The notes beneath the pieces were generated by a model. That model made no database searches and was not told the origin of the DNA. It saw only the letters and a list, made by a program, of their open reading frames with translations. A stretch of 64,000 bases of DNA from Acholoe squamosa (taxonomy: Eukaryota > Annelida > Polychaeta > Phyllodocida > Polynoidae): contig OX439046.1 of the NCBI GenBank assembly GCA_949317995.1, positions 60,057,774 through 60,121,773 on the forward strand, in the 5' to 3' direction. How positions within the stretch are numbered: the stretch's first letter is position 1; each line of letters starts with the position of its first letter. A program made the position numbers and the translations under genes. Positions 38,177-48,077 of this stretch are shown piece by piece.

Positions 38177-40438
38177 TCAATAAAGAAAGCAACTTGCAGT
38201 GTTATCTCGTCTTGAAGATACAAACGGCAAAAACAATCCATTCATAAGTTTCTTTTTACATTCTGTGCAATCCTTCTGTATTAGCTGTCTGCCCAACTTT
38301 ATTTTGAGAGCATTTAGTTTTTGACATCTATTCCATCTATAGAGATCATAACGCCTCCACATTCTTCTCCTCTCATGCTGTTCCTTCTTTTCTATCTCGC
38401 ATAGAGGCATCCATTTCTCCAGCCTCCGAGAAAGAAGTTCATCTCTTTTTTTATTCACTATGCAGTCTGGGACATCTCTGTAAATGTAGTCGGTCTCCTT
38501 CTTCTTATACATCGGTGTGTAATTTGGATGATTACTATAATTTTCCTGAAACTCAGAATCATTCACATACCTTACCATCCATTCCACACTAGTAACCGGC
38601 CAATATTCATTAGTTTCTTGTTTTGTAGGATGGGTCTTTTGGTTTTTGAGATATTTCTGGTCATAGCCTGGTTTGAGTAATTCCATAAAAGGATCACTTA
38701 ACCAAGCTTTCATCCATCCTCGTGAACCTTGCTCGTGATATATATCTTGGTCGCTTTGTCCAGTACTGTGGTCATCACCTTTCCCAGCGTTATTTGACTC
38801 AATGTGTAATTGATCTGGTTCAGTACATTTCATATCACCTTCTTTTATCTTCTCTGCATTTTCACTCTGGATTTCAGACCAACTTGCAATATCTTCATAC
38901 CTCATCTGTTTCAAAAAGTCAATTTCTTTTTTATTTTCCATATATAAATTAAATTCATAGTTCAGTTTTGTGTAAAGCATCTCTGTTCTGAACTTCTTGA
39001 TCACATAGTCTGGGACAACTCTATAAATCATATCAGTCACCTGCTTCTTGTACATAGGTGTATAAAAAGGATTGTCATAATTTGCATTGAAGTTGGAATC
39101 TTTCACATATCTTGCCATCCATTCCACACTAGTGACTGGCCAAAATTCATTGGTTTCTTCTTTAGTGGGATGGATCTTTGGGTTCTTCAGGTAGTCATGC
39201 ATAACCGAATCTCCGTCCAAGAAAAAATACTTAAATGGATCTCTTATCCAAGCACTCATATACTCCTTTGAAAATCTCCGGAGATACATATCATTATCAT
39301 TTTCTTTGGTTCTATGAAGTGATTCATGCAGTGAATTGTTTCCACCATCCCTCTCCTCTTTTACTGCAGTACTACATTGATCTGCTTCTACAGTGTTAAA
39401 TATAGTCACCTCTTTAAACAATTTCATTCCATCTTCCTTTTTTGATGTGTTATCAGCATTTCCTTTCATGTCTGAGGTCTCCATCATTGTCCCACCTGAA
39501 TGTTCTAAGGTTCCATTATTGTTACATTCTGTATCCATGGCTTCACACCTCTCCGGTTCATTTCCCATAACCTCTGATTGGAGATCTAATGAATCATGAT
39601 TCTTATCAATTAATTTTGAACCATCCACTGGTGTATGCTCTTTTGGTTCTTTATTTAAATACTCCACTATTCTCCCATCCGAACATTTCTTATTTTCACT
39701 CTCTATGACATAACCTTCATATTTCTCACTCACCATATCCATGTAATCAAATTGTTTTGGCAGATCTGAATGATGCACAATTTCACCTTCTGAATATTCT
39801 ATATTTCCACTATTCACCACTATGTCTTCATCTCTCTCACTCCAAATTTCCACATCTTCAGCTTGCGCCAGGCGAGATTTCGGACCATGTGTCTTTTCAT
39901 GTTCCTTTAGATCATCTACAGTTTCTACATCTGAATGATCTAGAAGTTCACCTTTAGAGCATGTGATAGTTTCCATCACCATATTTTCATATCTCTGACC
40001 TCTAATTTCTGTACCTCCAGATTGCTTAAGCATATCTATCGATTCCTGCTTCTTCTCATCTGTTGCAGAGTCATTCACAGCAGTATATTCCATAGGTTCT
40101 TTTAAATGTTCAGATCTTTCATCCACAGTTAGCTGAGATGAATCTTCTATTTTGCTTTTCTCTTTGGCATCTAGTTTGATCCCTGTATTGATGTATTTTG
40201 ATGTTTCATTCACATCACTTTCTTCCTTTAAGTTATGAAGCAGCCTCTTCCTTACTTTAACTTCTCTCCTATATTGTTCATTCTTGTCTCGTAATTCTTT
40301 TCTTCTCACTTGGTCTGATATCAACCTTTTGTACCATTCCCTCTTCCTTTTATTATCCTTCCCCTGATAGTTTGGGTCTTTCATCTTCCTTTTCTTGTGC
40401 CTTGAAAGAGAAGAATCGATAGAAGCCATTTTGAACAT
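38177..40438 (-). CDS. Large basic/acidic protein with internal duplication (bZIP-like N-terminus)
   Basis: 753 residues. Residues 12-75 are very basic (SRHKKRKMKDPNYQGKDNKR, then repeated Arg/Lys/Glu helix), resembling a DNA- or RNA-binding basic helix, possibly bZIP-like but without a clear leucine heptad. Residues 80-390 are acidic and low complexity. Then two copies of a module of about 115 residues (near 395-510 and 575-690) sharing HPTKxETNEFWPVTSVEWM, RYVxDSxF, and NYTPMYKKxxTDxIYRxVPD. The module is unknown to me. The N-terminus is shared with the protein at 43982-44599, and so is the promoter. Start at 40438 or at a second Met three codons later. It may be a transcription regulator. 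Confidence 0.75.
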   Translation of the reverse strand: MFKMASIDSSLSRHKKRKMKDPNYQGKDNKRKREWYKRLISDQVRRKELRDKNEQYRREVKVRKRLLHNLKEESDVNETSKYINTGIKLDAKEKSKIEDSSQLTVDERSEHLKEPMEYTAVNDSATDEKKQESIDMLKQSGGTEIRGQRYENMVMETITCSKGELLDHSDVETVDDLKEHEKTHGPKSRLAQAEDVEIWSERDEDIVVNSGNIEYSEGEIVHHSDLPKQFDYMDMVSEKYEGYVIESENKKCSDGRIVEYLNKEPKEHTPVDGSKLIDKNHDSLDLQSEVMGNEPERCEAMDTECNNNGTLEHSGGTMMETSDMKGNADNTSKKEDGMKLFKEVTIFNTVEADQCSTAVKEERDGGNNSLHESLHRTKENDNDMYLRRFSKEYMSAWIRDPFKYFFLDGDSVMHDYLKNPKIHPTKEETNEFWPVTSVEWMARYVKDSNFNANYDNPFYTPMYKKQVTDMIYRVVPDYVIKKFRTEMLYTKLNYEFNLYMENKKEIDFLKQMRYEDIASWSEIQSENAEKIKEGDMKCTEPDQLHIESNNAGKGDDHSTGQSDQDIYHEQGSRGWMKAWLSDPFMELLKPGYDQKYLKNQKTHPTKQETNEYWPVTSVEWMVRYVNDSEFQENYSNHPNYTPMYKKKETDYIYRDVPDCIVNKKRDELLSRRLEKWMPLCEIEKKEQHERRRMWRRYDLYRWNRCQKLNALKIKLGRQLIQKDCTECKKKLMNGLFLPFVSSRRDNTASCFLY

Positions 40439-40487
40439 AGAACAATTTCAAAATTAGGTTAATATACCATAATTGACAAATGTGTGG

Positions 40488-40497
40488 CTTTTATATG
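40488..40497 (-). promoter_or_regulatory. TATA box of the 753-residue protein gene
   Basis: CATATAAAAG on the minus strand, about 50 bases before the ATG. The sequence between (ATTAGGTTAATATACCATAA on the plus strand, near 40452) is closely matched upstream of the paralogue at 43982-44599 (near 44616), so the promoter was duplicated with the gene. Confidence 0.55.
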
Positions 40498-40540
40498 TCA
40501 CTCATTCAGAGAGTAGGACAATTGCACACAAGCAAGGGGC

Positions 40541-43500
40541 AGAGATTTTTCCAAGTGGCGGAGATTTTTTCCAAGTGGCGGAGATTTTTTCCAAGTGGCG
40601 GAGATTTTTCCAAGTGGCGGAGATTTTTTCCAAGTGGCGGAGATTTTTCAAGTGGCGGAGATTTTTCTGAGTGGCGGAGATTTTTTCGAGTGGCGGAGAT
40701 TTTTTCTGGGTGGCGGAGATTTTTTCTGGGTGGCGGAAATTTTTCCAAGTGGCGGAGATTTTTTCAAGTGGCGGAGATTTTTCTGGGTGGCGGAGATTTT
40801 TTCCAAGTGGCGGAGATTTTTTCCAAGTGGCGGAGATTTTTCAAGTGGCGGAGATTTTTCTGAGTGGCGGAGATTTTTTCTGGGTGGCGGAGATTTTTTC
40901 TGGGTGGCGGAGATTTTTTCTGGGTGGCGGAGATTTTTCTGAGTGGCGGAGATTTTTCTGAGTGGCGGAGATTTTTTCCAAGTGGCGGAGATTTTTCAAG
41001 TGGCGGAGATTTTTCTGAGTGGCGGAGATTTTTCTGAGTGGCGGAGATTTTTCCAAGTGGCGGAGATTTTTTCCAAGTGGCGGAGATTTTTTCCAAGTGG
41101 CGGAGATTTTTTCCAAGTGGCGGAGATTTTTCTGGGTGGCGGAGATTTTTTCTGGGTGGCGGAGATTTTTTCTGGGTGGCAGAGATTTTTTCTGGGTGGC
41201 GGAGATTTTTTCCAAGTGGCGGAGATTTTTTCCAAGTGGCGGAGATTTTTTCCAAGTGGCGGAGATTTTTTCCAAGTGGCGGAGATTTTTTCCAAGTGGC
41301 GGAGATTTTTTCCAAGTGGCGGAGATTTTTCAAGTGGCGGAGATTTTTCTGAGTGGCGGAGATTTTTTCGAGTGGCGGAGATTTTTTCTGGGTGGCGGAG
41401 ATTTTTTCTGGGTGGCGGAAATTTTTCCAAGTGGCGGAGATTTTTTCCAAGTGGCGGAGATTTTTTCAAGTGGCGGAGATTTTTCAAGTGGCGGAGATTT
41501 TTCTGGGTGGCGGAGATTTTTTCCAAGTGGCGGAGATTTTTTCCAAGTGGCGGAGATTTTTCAAGTGGCGGAGATTTTTCTGAGTGGCGGAGATTTTTCT
41601 GAGTGGCGGAGATTTTTTCTGGGTGGCGGAGATTTTTTCTGGGTGGCGGAGATTTTTTCTGGGTGGCGGAGATTTTTTCTGGGTGGCGGAGATTTTTCTG
41701 AGTGGCGGAGATTTTTCTGAGTGGCGGAGATTTTTTCTGGGTGGCGGAGATTTTTTCTGGGTGGCGGAGATTTTTTCTGGGTGGCGGAGATTTTTTCCAA
41801 GTGGCGGAGATTTTTTCTGGGTGGCGGAGATTTTTTCCAAGTGGCGGAGATTTTTTCCAAGTGGCGGAGATTTTTTTCAAGTGGCGGAGATTTTTTCCAA
41901 GTGGCGGAGATTTTTCAAGTGGCGGAGATTTTTCTGAGTGGCGGAGATTTTTTTCTGGGTGGCGGAGATTTTTCTGAGTGGCGGAGATTTTTTTGAGTGG
42001 CGGAGATTTTTTCCAAGTGGCGGAAATTTTTCAAGTGGCGGAGATTTTTCTGAGTGGCGGAGATTTTTTCTGGGTGGCGGAGATTTTTTCCAAGTGGCGG
42101 AGATTTTTTTCTGGGTGGCGGAGATTTTTTCCAAGTGGCGGAGATTTTTTCTAAGTGGCGGAGATTTTTTCCAAGTGGCGGAGATTTTTTCCAAGTGGCG
42201 GATATTTTTCAAGTGGCGGAGATTTTTCTGAGTGGCGGAGATTTTTTTCTGGGTGGCGGAGATTTTTTCCAAGTGGCGGAGATTTTTTCCAAGTGGCGGA
42301 GATTTTTTCCAAGTGGCGGAGATTTTTCAAGTGGCGGAGATTTTTTCCAAGTGGCGGAGATTTTTTCCAAGTGGCGGAGATTTTTCAAGTGGCGGAGATT
42401 TTTCTGAGTGGCGGAGATTTTTTCGAGTGGCAGAGATTTTTTCTGGGTGGCGGAGATTTTTTCTGGGTGGCGGAAATTTTTCCAAGTGGCGGAGATTTTT
42501 TCCAAGTGGCGGAGATTTTTTCAAGTGGCGGAGATTTTTCTGGGTGGCGGAGATTTTTTCCAAGTGGCGGAGATTTTTTCCAAGTGGCGGAGATTTTTCA
42601 AGTGGCGGAGATTTTTCTGAGTGGCGGAGATTTTTCTGAGTGGCGGAGATTTTTTCTGGGTGGCGGAGATTTTTTCTGGGTGGCGGAGATTTTTTCCAAG
42701 TGGCGGAGATTTTTTCCAAGTGGCGGAGATTTTTCAAGTGGCGGAGATTTTTCTGAGTGGCGGAGATTTTTCTGAGTGGCGGAGATTTTTTCTGGGTGGC
42801 GGAGATTTTTTCTGGGTGGCGGAGATTTTTTCTGAGTGGCGGAGATTTTTTCTGGGTGGCGGAGATTTTTTCTGGGTGGCGGAGATTTTTTCAAGTGGCG
42901 GAGATTTTTTCCAAGTGGCGGAGATTTTTTCCAAGTGGCGGAGATTTTTTCCAAGTGGCGGAGATTTTTTCCAAGTGGCGGATATTTTTCAAGTGGCGGA
43001 GATTTTTCTGAGTGGCGGAGATTTTTTTCTGGGTGGCGGAGATTTTTTCCAAGTGGCGGAGATTTTTTCCAAGTGGCGGAGATTTTTTCCAAGTGGCGGA
43101 GATTTTTCAAGTGGCGGAGATTTTTTCCAAGTGGCGGAGATTTTTTCCAAGTGGCGGAGATTTTTCAAGTGGCGGAGATTTTTTCTGGGTGGCGGAGATT
43201 TTTCCAAGTGGCGGAGATTTTTTCCAAGTGGCGGAGATTTTTCTGAGTGGCGGAGATTTTTTCTGGGTGGCGGAGATTTTTTCTGGGTGGCGGAGATTTT
43301 TCTGAGTGGCGGAGATTTTTCTGAGTGGCGGAGATTTTTTCTGGGTGGCGGAGATTTTTTCTGGGTGGCGGAGATTTTTTCTGGGTGGCGGAGATTTTTT
43401 CCAAGTGGCGGAGATTTTTCAAGTGGCGGAGATTTTTCTGAGTGGCGGAGATTTTTCTGAGTGGCGGAGATTTTTTCTGGGTGGCGGAGATTTTTTCTGG

Positions 43501-43878
43501 GTGGCGGAGATTTTTTCCAAGTGGCGGAGATTTTTTCCAAGTGGCGGAGATTTTTTCCAAGTGGCGGAGATTTTTCTGAGTGGCGGAGATTTTTTCTGGG
43601 TGGCGGAGATTTTTTCTGGGTGGCGGAGATTTTTTCTGGGTGGCGGAGATTTTTTCCAAGTCGCGGAGATTTTTTCCAAGTGGCGGAGATTTTTCAAGTG
43701 GCGGAGATTTTTTCCAAGTGGCGGAGATTTTTTCCAAGTGGCGGAGATTTTTCAAGTGGCGGAGATTTTTTCTGGGTGGCGGAGATTTTTCTGGGTGGCG
43801 GAGATTTTTTCCAAGTGGCGGAGATTTTTCTGAGTGGCGGAGATTTTTTCTGAGTGGCGGAGATTTTTTTCAAGTGGC
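40541..43878 (+). repeat. 3.3-kb array of a 20-bp unit
   Basis: About 170 head-to-tail copies of TGGCGGAGATTTTTTCCAAG and variants of 18-21 bp in which the last bases vary (CCAAG, CTGGG, CTGAG, CAAG, CGAG). There is higher-order structure: a block containing the rare CGAG unit followed by two CTGGG units and a GGCGGAAAT unit occurs at about 40649, 41331 and 42386. Because the minus strand of the unit has no stop triplet, long overlapping ORFs appear in all minus frames and in plus frames; these are not genes. The array lies between two paralogous genes. Confidence 0.95.
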
Positions 43879-43981
43879 AAGTGGTTCTGTCTAATGAATG
43901 AAAAAAAAACTAACATTTTTGCTTGTGCTCTTTATTCTCTAATGAAAAAAAAAGAATAAGAAGCTACTTTCATATACAAGT

Positions 43982-44599
43982 TTAGTGCATTTTCTTCTGA
44001 TATGTCCAGCACTTTTCAATGCGGTTGTTTATTGCTGTGACAACTTCTGAAAGCAAAGTCTGAGTTGCTATGACAAGACTTACTGCATAACTTGCATCTT
44101 CATGAGCACAAGAACAATGGATTAGTGACTGTTGTGGCTGATCTGTAATCACTGGTTCATTGCATAACATTCTTTCTTCTCTTTCACTTGAAGAAGAAGG
44201 AACACTGTCTGCTTTTGGTGAATGAACTGAACTCTCATTTTCACTGTCCTGCAAAGAGGTTTTGTGGTCATGATATGAAGTGAGAGCCATAACATCTGCT
44301 TTAAAATTTGTTCCTTTCTTGGATGGCTGTACCATCCCCTGGTCTCCATCACTTAGATCATTTGATGAATTTTTAGCATCACTTTGTTCCTTTGATTTCA
44401 GCAACCTCTTCTTATCTCTATATTTTCTCTGATAACGATTCTCCTTGTCCCGTCTTTGTTTTTGAGTCACTTTGTCTGCTAGTAATTGTCTGTATCGTTC
44501 CCTTTTCTTTTTACTATTTTTTTCAAGAAAATTTGGATCTTTCATCTTCCTTTTCTGGTGTCTTGTAAGAGAAGAACTGTTCTGAGGCATTTTTGTCAA
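43982..44599 (-). CDS. Basic protein related to the N-terminus of the 753-residue protein
   Basis: 205 residues. The first 70 match the N-terminus of the 38177-40438 product (SSLTRHQKRKMKDPNF, then RYRQLLADKVTQKQRRDKEN). The middle is Ser-rich and acidic; the last 40 residues are helical (LVIATQTLLSEVVTAINNRI). The shared basic region and shared upstream sequence indicate gene duplication, with the 20-bp array expanding between the copies. It lacks the two HPTKxETNEFWP modules, so it could act as a competitor if the basic region mediates binding. AATAAA at 43936-43931 (minus). Confidence 0.7.
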   Translation of the reverse strand: MTKMPQNSSSLTRHQKRKMKDPNFLEKNSKKKRERYRQLLADKVTQKQRRDKENRYQRKYRDKKRLLKSKEQSDAKNSSNDLSDGDQGMVQPSKKGTNFKADVMALTSYHDHKTSLQDSENESSVHSPKADSVPSSSSEREERMLCNEPVITDQPQQSLIHCSCAHEDASYAVSLVIATQTLLSEVVTAINNRIEKCWTYQKKMH

Positions 44600-44683
44600 G
44601 GAGTTATTTCAATATTAGGTTAATAAATTATAATGAAACAGTATAGGAGCATCAAAACTTCTGAGCAACCTCCAGTGCAGGGG

Positions 44684-45588
44684 CGATTGAAAAATATTTT
44701 GGAATAAATAGATTTATTTTTTTCGGACAGAAATTATTGCAAGTGTCCTTGTAAGCCTCTCACTTTTTCTCTGAAGGTAGTCCCTCCTTTACCTTGAAGG
44801 TAATCCATCTTTTACATTGAAGGTAATCCCTTTTTCTCTGAAGGTAATCCCTTTTTCATTAAGAGTCATCACCCATAATTGCTGCACATGAAAAATATTT
44901 TTGAATAAATAGATTTTATTTTTTTGGACAGAAATTATTGAAAGTGACCGTGCATGCCTCTCACTTTTTCTCTGAAGGAAATCCATCCTTTACCTTGAAG
45001 GTAATCCATCTTTTACATTGAAGGTAATCCCTTTTTCTCTGAAGGTAATCCCTTTTTTATTAAGAGTCATCACCCATAGTTGCTCCACATGAAAAATATT
45101 TTGGAATAAATAGATTTTATTTTTTGGACAGAAATTATTGAAAGTGACCGTGCATGCCTCTCACTTTTTCTCTGAAGGTAATCCATCCTTTACCTTGAAG
45201 GTAATCCATCTTTTACATTGAAGGTAATCCCTTTTTCTCTGAAGGTAATCCCTTTTTTATTAAGAGTCATCACCCGTAGTTGCTCCACATGAAAAATATT
45301 TTGGAATAAATAGATTTTATTTTTTGGACAGAAATTATTGAAAGTGACCGTGCATGCCTCTCACTTTTTCTCTGAAGGTAATCCCTCCTTTACCTTGAAG
45401 GTAATCCATCTTTTACCTTGAAGGTAATCCCTTTTTCTCTGAAGGTAATCCCTCCTTTACCTTGAAGGTAATCCATATTTTGCATTGAAGGTAATCCCTT
45501 TTTCTCTGAAGGTAATCCCTTTTTTATTAAGAGTCATCACCCATAATTGCTCCACATGAAAAATATTTTGGAATAAATAGATTTAGGG
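44684..45588 (+). repeat. GGTAATCC array, left copy of an inverted pair
   Basis: About four units of 200-260 bp. Each has several GAAGGTAATCC phrases (with CTTTTTCTCT, CTCCTTTACCTT or ATCTTTTACATT between), then AAGAGTCATCACCCATAATT, CACATGAAAAATATTTTGGA, ATAAATAGATTT, and ACAGAAATTATTGAAAGTGA. The same units are present in opposite orientation at 61795-62740. TAATCC is the core of K50 homeodomain (OTX/PITX/Bicoid-type) sites. No gene; ORFs crossing it are artefacts. Confidence 0.9.
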
Positions 45589-46600
45589 TTTTGGCTCAGT
45601 TCATCAACTTGCCAGTTTGGCTTTTGGTGGATTTCAGCTCTTACTGTTGATTTGGTCAATGGTACTAGCAGTAGAAATGCTCTGTTCTGCCCTCTTCCAT
45701 CAACTTCACAGGGTTTTGGCTCAGTTCATCAACTTGCCATTCTGGGCTTTGGTGGATTCCAGCTCTCACTGTGGACTTGGTCAGTGGCACTAGCAGTACA
45801 GATCCTCTGTTTTGCCATCTCCATCAACTTGCCAAATCAGGGTTTAGCATCTCTACTGCTACTTTGACTGACCAAGTCGAAAGTGAGAGCTGAAATCCAC
45901 CAAAGTCCAATATGGCAAGTTGGTGAACTGAGCCAAAATCCTGATTTGGCAAGTTGATGAGAGAGGGCAGAACAGAGCATCTCTACTGCTAGTGCCACTG
46001 ACCAAATCAAGAGTGAGAGCTGAAATCGACCAAAGTCCAATGTGACAAGTTGATGAACTGAGCCAAAACCCTGATTTGGGAAGTTGATGGAGAGGGCAGA
46101 ACAGACATCAACTTCCCAAATCGGGGTTTTGGAGTTCATCACCTTGCCATTTTGGCCTTTGGTGGATTTCAGCTCCCACTGTTGACTTGGTCAGTTGGGC
46201 TAGCAGTAGAGATCCTCTGTTCTGCCATCTCCATCAACTTGTCAAATCAGGGTTTTGGCTCAGTTCACCAACTTGACATATTGGACTTTGGTGGATTTTA
46301 GCTCTCACTGTCGACTTGGTCAGTGGAACTAGCAGTTCAGATCCTCTGTTCTGCCATCTCCATCAACTTGCCAAATCAGGGTTTAGCATCTCTACTGCTA
46401 CTTTGACTGACCAAATCCAAAATGAGAGCTGAAATCAGGGTTTTCACTCAGTTCATCAACTTACCATTTTGGCCTTTGGTGGATTTCAGCTCCCACTGTT
46501 GACTTGATAAGTGGGGCTAGCAGTAGAGATCCTCTGTTCTGCCATATCCATCAACTTCCCAAATCAGGGTTTCAGCTGACTTCATCAACTTGATCAGTTC
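45589..46600. repeat. About 120-bp repeats in mixed orientation
   Basis: Units contain CATCAACTTGCCAAATCAGG, TTTTGGCTCAGTTCATCAAC, TTTGGTGGATTTCAGCTC, TGACTTGGTCAGTGG and TAGCAGTAGAGATCCTCTGT. Copies at about 45589-45840 and 46110-46600 are direct; those at about 45841-46110 are inverted, forming a large hairpin-capable block. No coding region is supported; the gap to 46790 is unassigned. Confidence 0.85.
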
Positions 46601-46790
46601 ATCTGCCTGCAGCCCCATGTACAAATTATAGTCTAGCCTTGCAAGAGGAGAATGGCACTCCACTTCAATTTGCTAATACCCTTAATTTGAGAAAGGGAAG
46701 AAAGACAGAAAGGATTTTCATTGTGATGTTTTATCTTATTCAAGTAAGACATAGGTTAGTTGACTATTACCATATGAAAAACTAAAAATC

Positions 46791-47018
46791 TCATGGTGTT
46801 CTTCTGGGAACAGGAGGAGGAGGTGGTGGATTATGTGAACGCTGATTCCTCTCATATGCATGCTGATATGCTTTCCATCCGACTTTCATTCTCTCTAGAT
46901 TTTCTGAATTGATAGTACCATGTTCATGTAGATTTTTAACCATAGAATTGGAATGGGCAAGCAATCCATACAAAGAGTTTTCTAGAATGCAGCGATGCAA
47001 TCTTTGGCTGTCTGTCAT
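46791..47018 (-). CDS. RING-family N-terminal module without RING
   Basis: 75 residues: MTDSQRLHRCILENSLYGLL at the start, then AHSNSMVK, LERMKVGWKAYQHAYERN, and a Pro run (PPPPPP) near the end. This is the N-terminal module and proline linker of the RING proteins at 52601, 53152, 53655 and 55424, but the ORF stops just after the proline run, before any RING. It could be a truncated paralogue or a real short form that competes for the partner of the N-terminal module. It is divergent to the gene at 47149 with a 130-base shared upstream region. Confidence 0.65.
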   Translation of the reverse strand: MTDSQRLHRCILENSLYGLLAHSNSMVKNLHEHGTINSENLERMKVGWKAYQHAYERNQRSHNPPPPPPVPRRTP

Positions 47019-47148
47019 CTCTGCTATCCATCAGGAAATTAGTGGATTGCAGTAATACTCTAAATTCAAGACATAGGAATTGTATTTTGTTAGAATCATC
47101 AAGGTGTATTGAGTCTTTCCTCACAAGGGAAATCTTCATTTTTACACA

Positions 47149-47667
47149 ATGGCTCACTACAATATCGGAGAAGAGCGATCTGTTTTGATCCATGTAAATA
47201 TGGAATGTCATGAAGTGGAAATGGACATTGATCCGCATTGTCCAGAGCGGAAGGTATTTTCTCTTTCAAGACAGAGATTGTCAAGGCTTTTGTCTTGTGT
47301 ATCTGAAGTCAATTCCCGCCTTGAAAAAGATGTCGTTTTAGAGACAGATCACAAAAATTGCTGGGTCGAAGAGTCAATCCTTCACATTGGAGGACCAATA
47401 CATCTGCATGCATGTCCTGTGTGCAAGACTGTTGAAATAGCCAATTGTTGGCTGAATATAGACGGCATTTCACCAAGAAATGGAGATGTCACCATATGCA
47501 TGAGTCACAAGGAGTGGGACAAGTTATGTAATGTACTAGATAGTATAGCAGAGCCACTGCAGTTGAGACATGTTGTACCTTGCTTTCAAAGTGAAGACCA
47601 CCAGAACCAAATTGGGATGCTTAAGTGTGCCGAATGTAATCCTTTCAATTTTATGGAGTGGTACTGA
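47149..47667 (+). CDS. Cysteine-containing protein, 172 residues (unknown; weakly PC4-like)
   Basis: ATG at 47149. Two CxxC pairs (HACPVCKTVE near 88; LKCAECNPFNF near the end), which could form a zinc ribbon. A block DVTICMSHKEWDKLCNVLDS resembles FQTIGICQHEWEELLNQMRW in the N-terminal region of the BTB protein at 50826, so the two share a domain. The pattern of a hydrophobic strand followed by 'EWxxL' recalls the end of PC4/SUB1-type single-stranded-DNA-binding domains, but this is a weak inference. The stop TGA is directly followed by AATAAA. Confidence 0.65.
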   Translation: MAHYNIGEERSVLIHVNMECHEVEMDIDPHCPERKVFSLSRQRLSRLLSCVSEVNSRLEKDVVLETDHKNCWVEESILHIGGPIHLHACPVCKTVEIANCWLNIDGISPRNGDVTICMSHKEWDKLCNVLDSIAEPLQLRHVVPCFQSEDHQNQIGMLKCAECNPFNFMEWY

Positions 47668-48077
47668 AATAAACTTTCGAAAAAATATCTCCCAGTTTTG
47701 TCATTCTTTTGTATTGAACTTATTTTAAATAATATCATAAAAAGATTGTTCATAAGAGCCCTAGATTGAAGGGTGATCTTACTCAGGGGTTTACTTTTAT
47801 TCTATGATCTATAGTTATGGTTTAATCAGTTATTGGAATAAAAGGTTTTCCCCTTATTTTCTTTATTGACTTTTATGACCTTAACAATGAACTAGCACAG
47901 CTGTACATGTACCTAATGGTGGTTTATTTTTTCTTCATTTTCACTGAGCACACTGACTACTAGATCTCCATGGTTATCAAAGACAACACATATTCATATA
48001 AGTTCTTTTTTTTTATTTGGTAATTCCTTTATGGAATATACAGTAGAAGAAAAAAACATCAACTGGGAAATGGCTGT
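47668..48077. other. Intergenic gap, nothing but 3' signals
   Basis: Convergent 3' ends: AATAAA just after 47667 on the plus strand, and TTTATT at 48012-48017 (AATAAA on the minus strand) for the gene at 48078-50048. No ORF. Confidence 0.5.

Noticed and set aside
40541-43878. Possible CRISPR array
   Set aside because: Units are contiguous with no unique spacers, and the DNA is eukaryotic.
40480-43894. More than twenty long ORFs on both strands (up to 294 codons) across the 20-bp array
   Set aside because: They follow from a stop-poor repeat whose period is not a multiple of three; all frames look alike, and no start or domain is meaningful.
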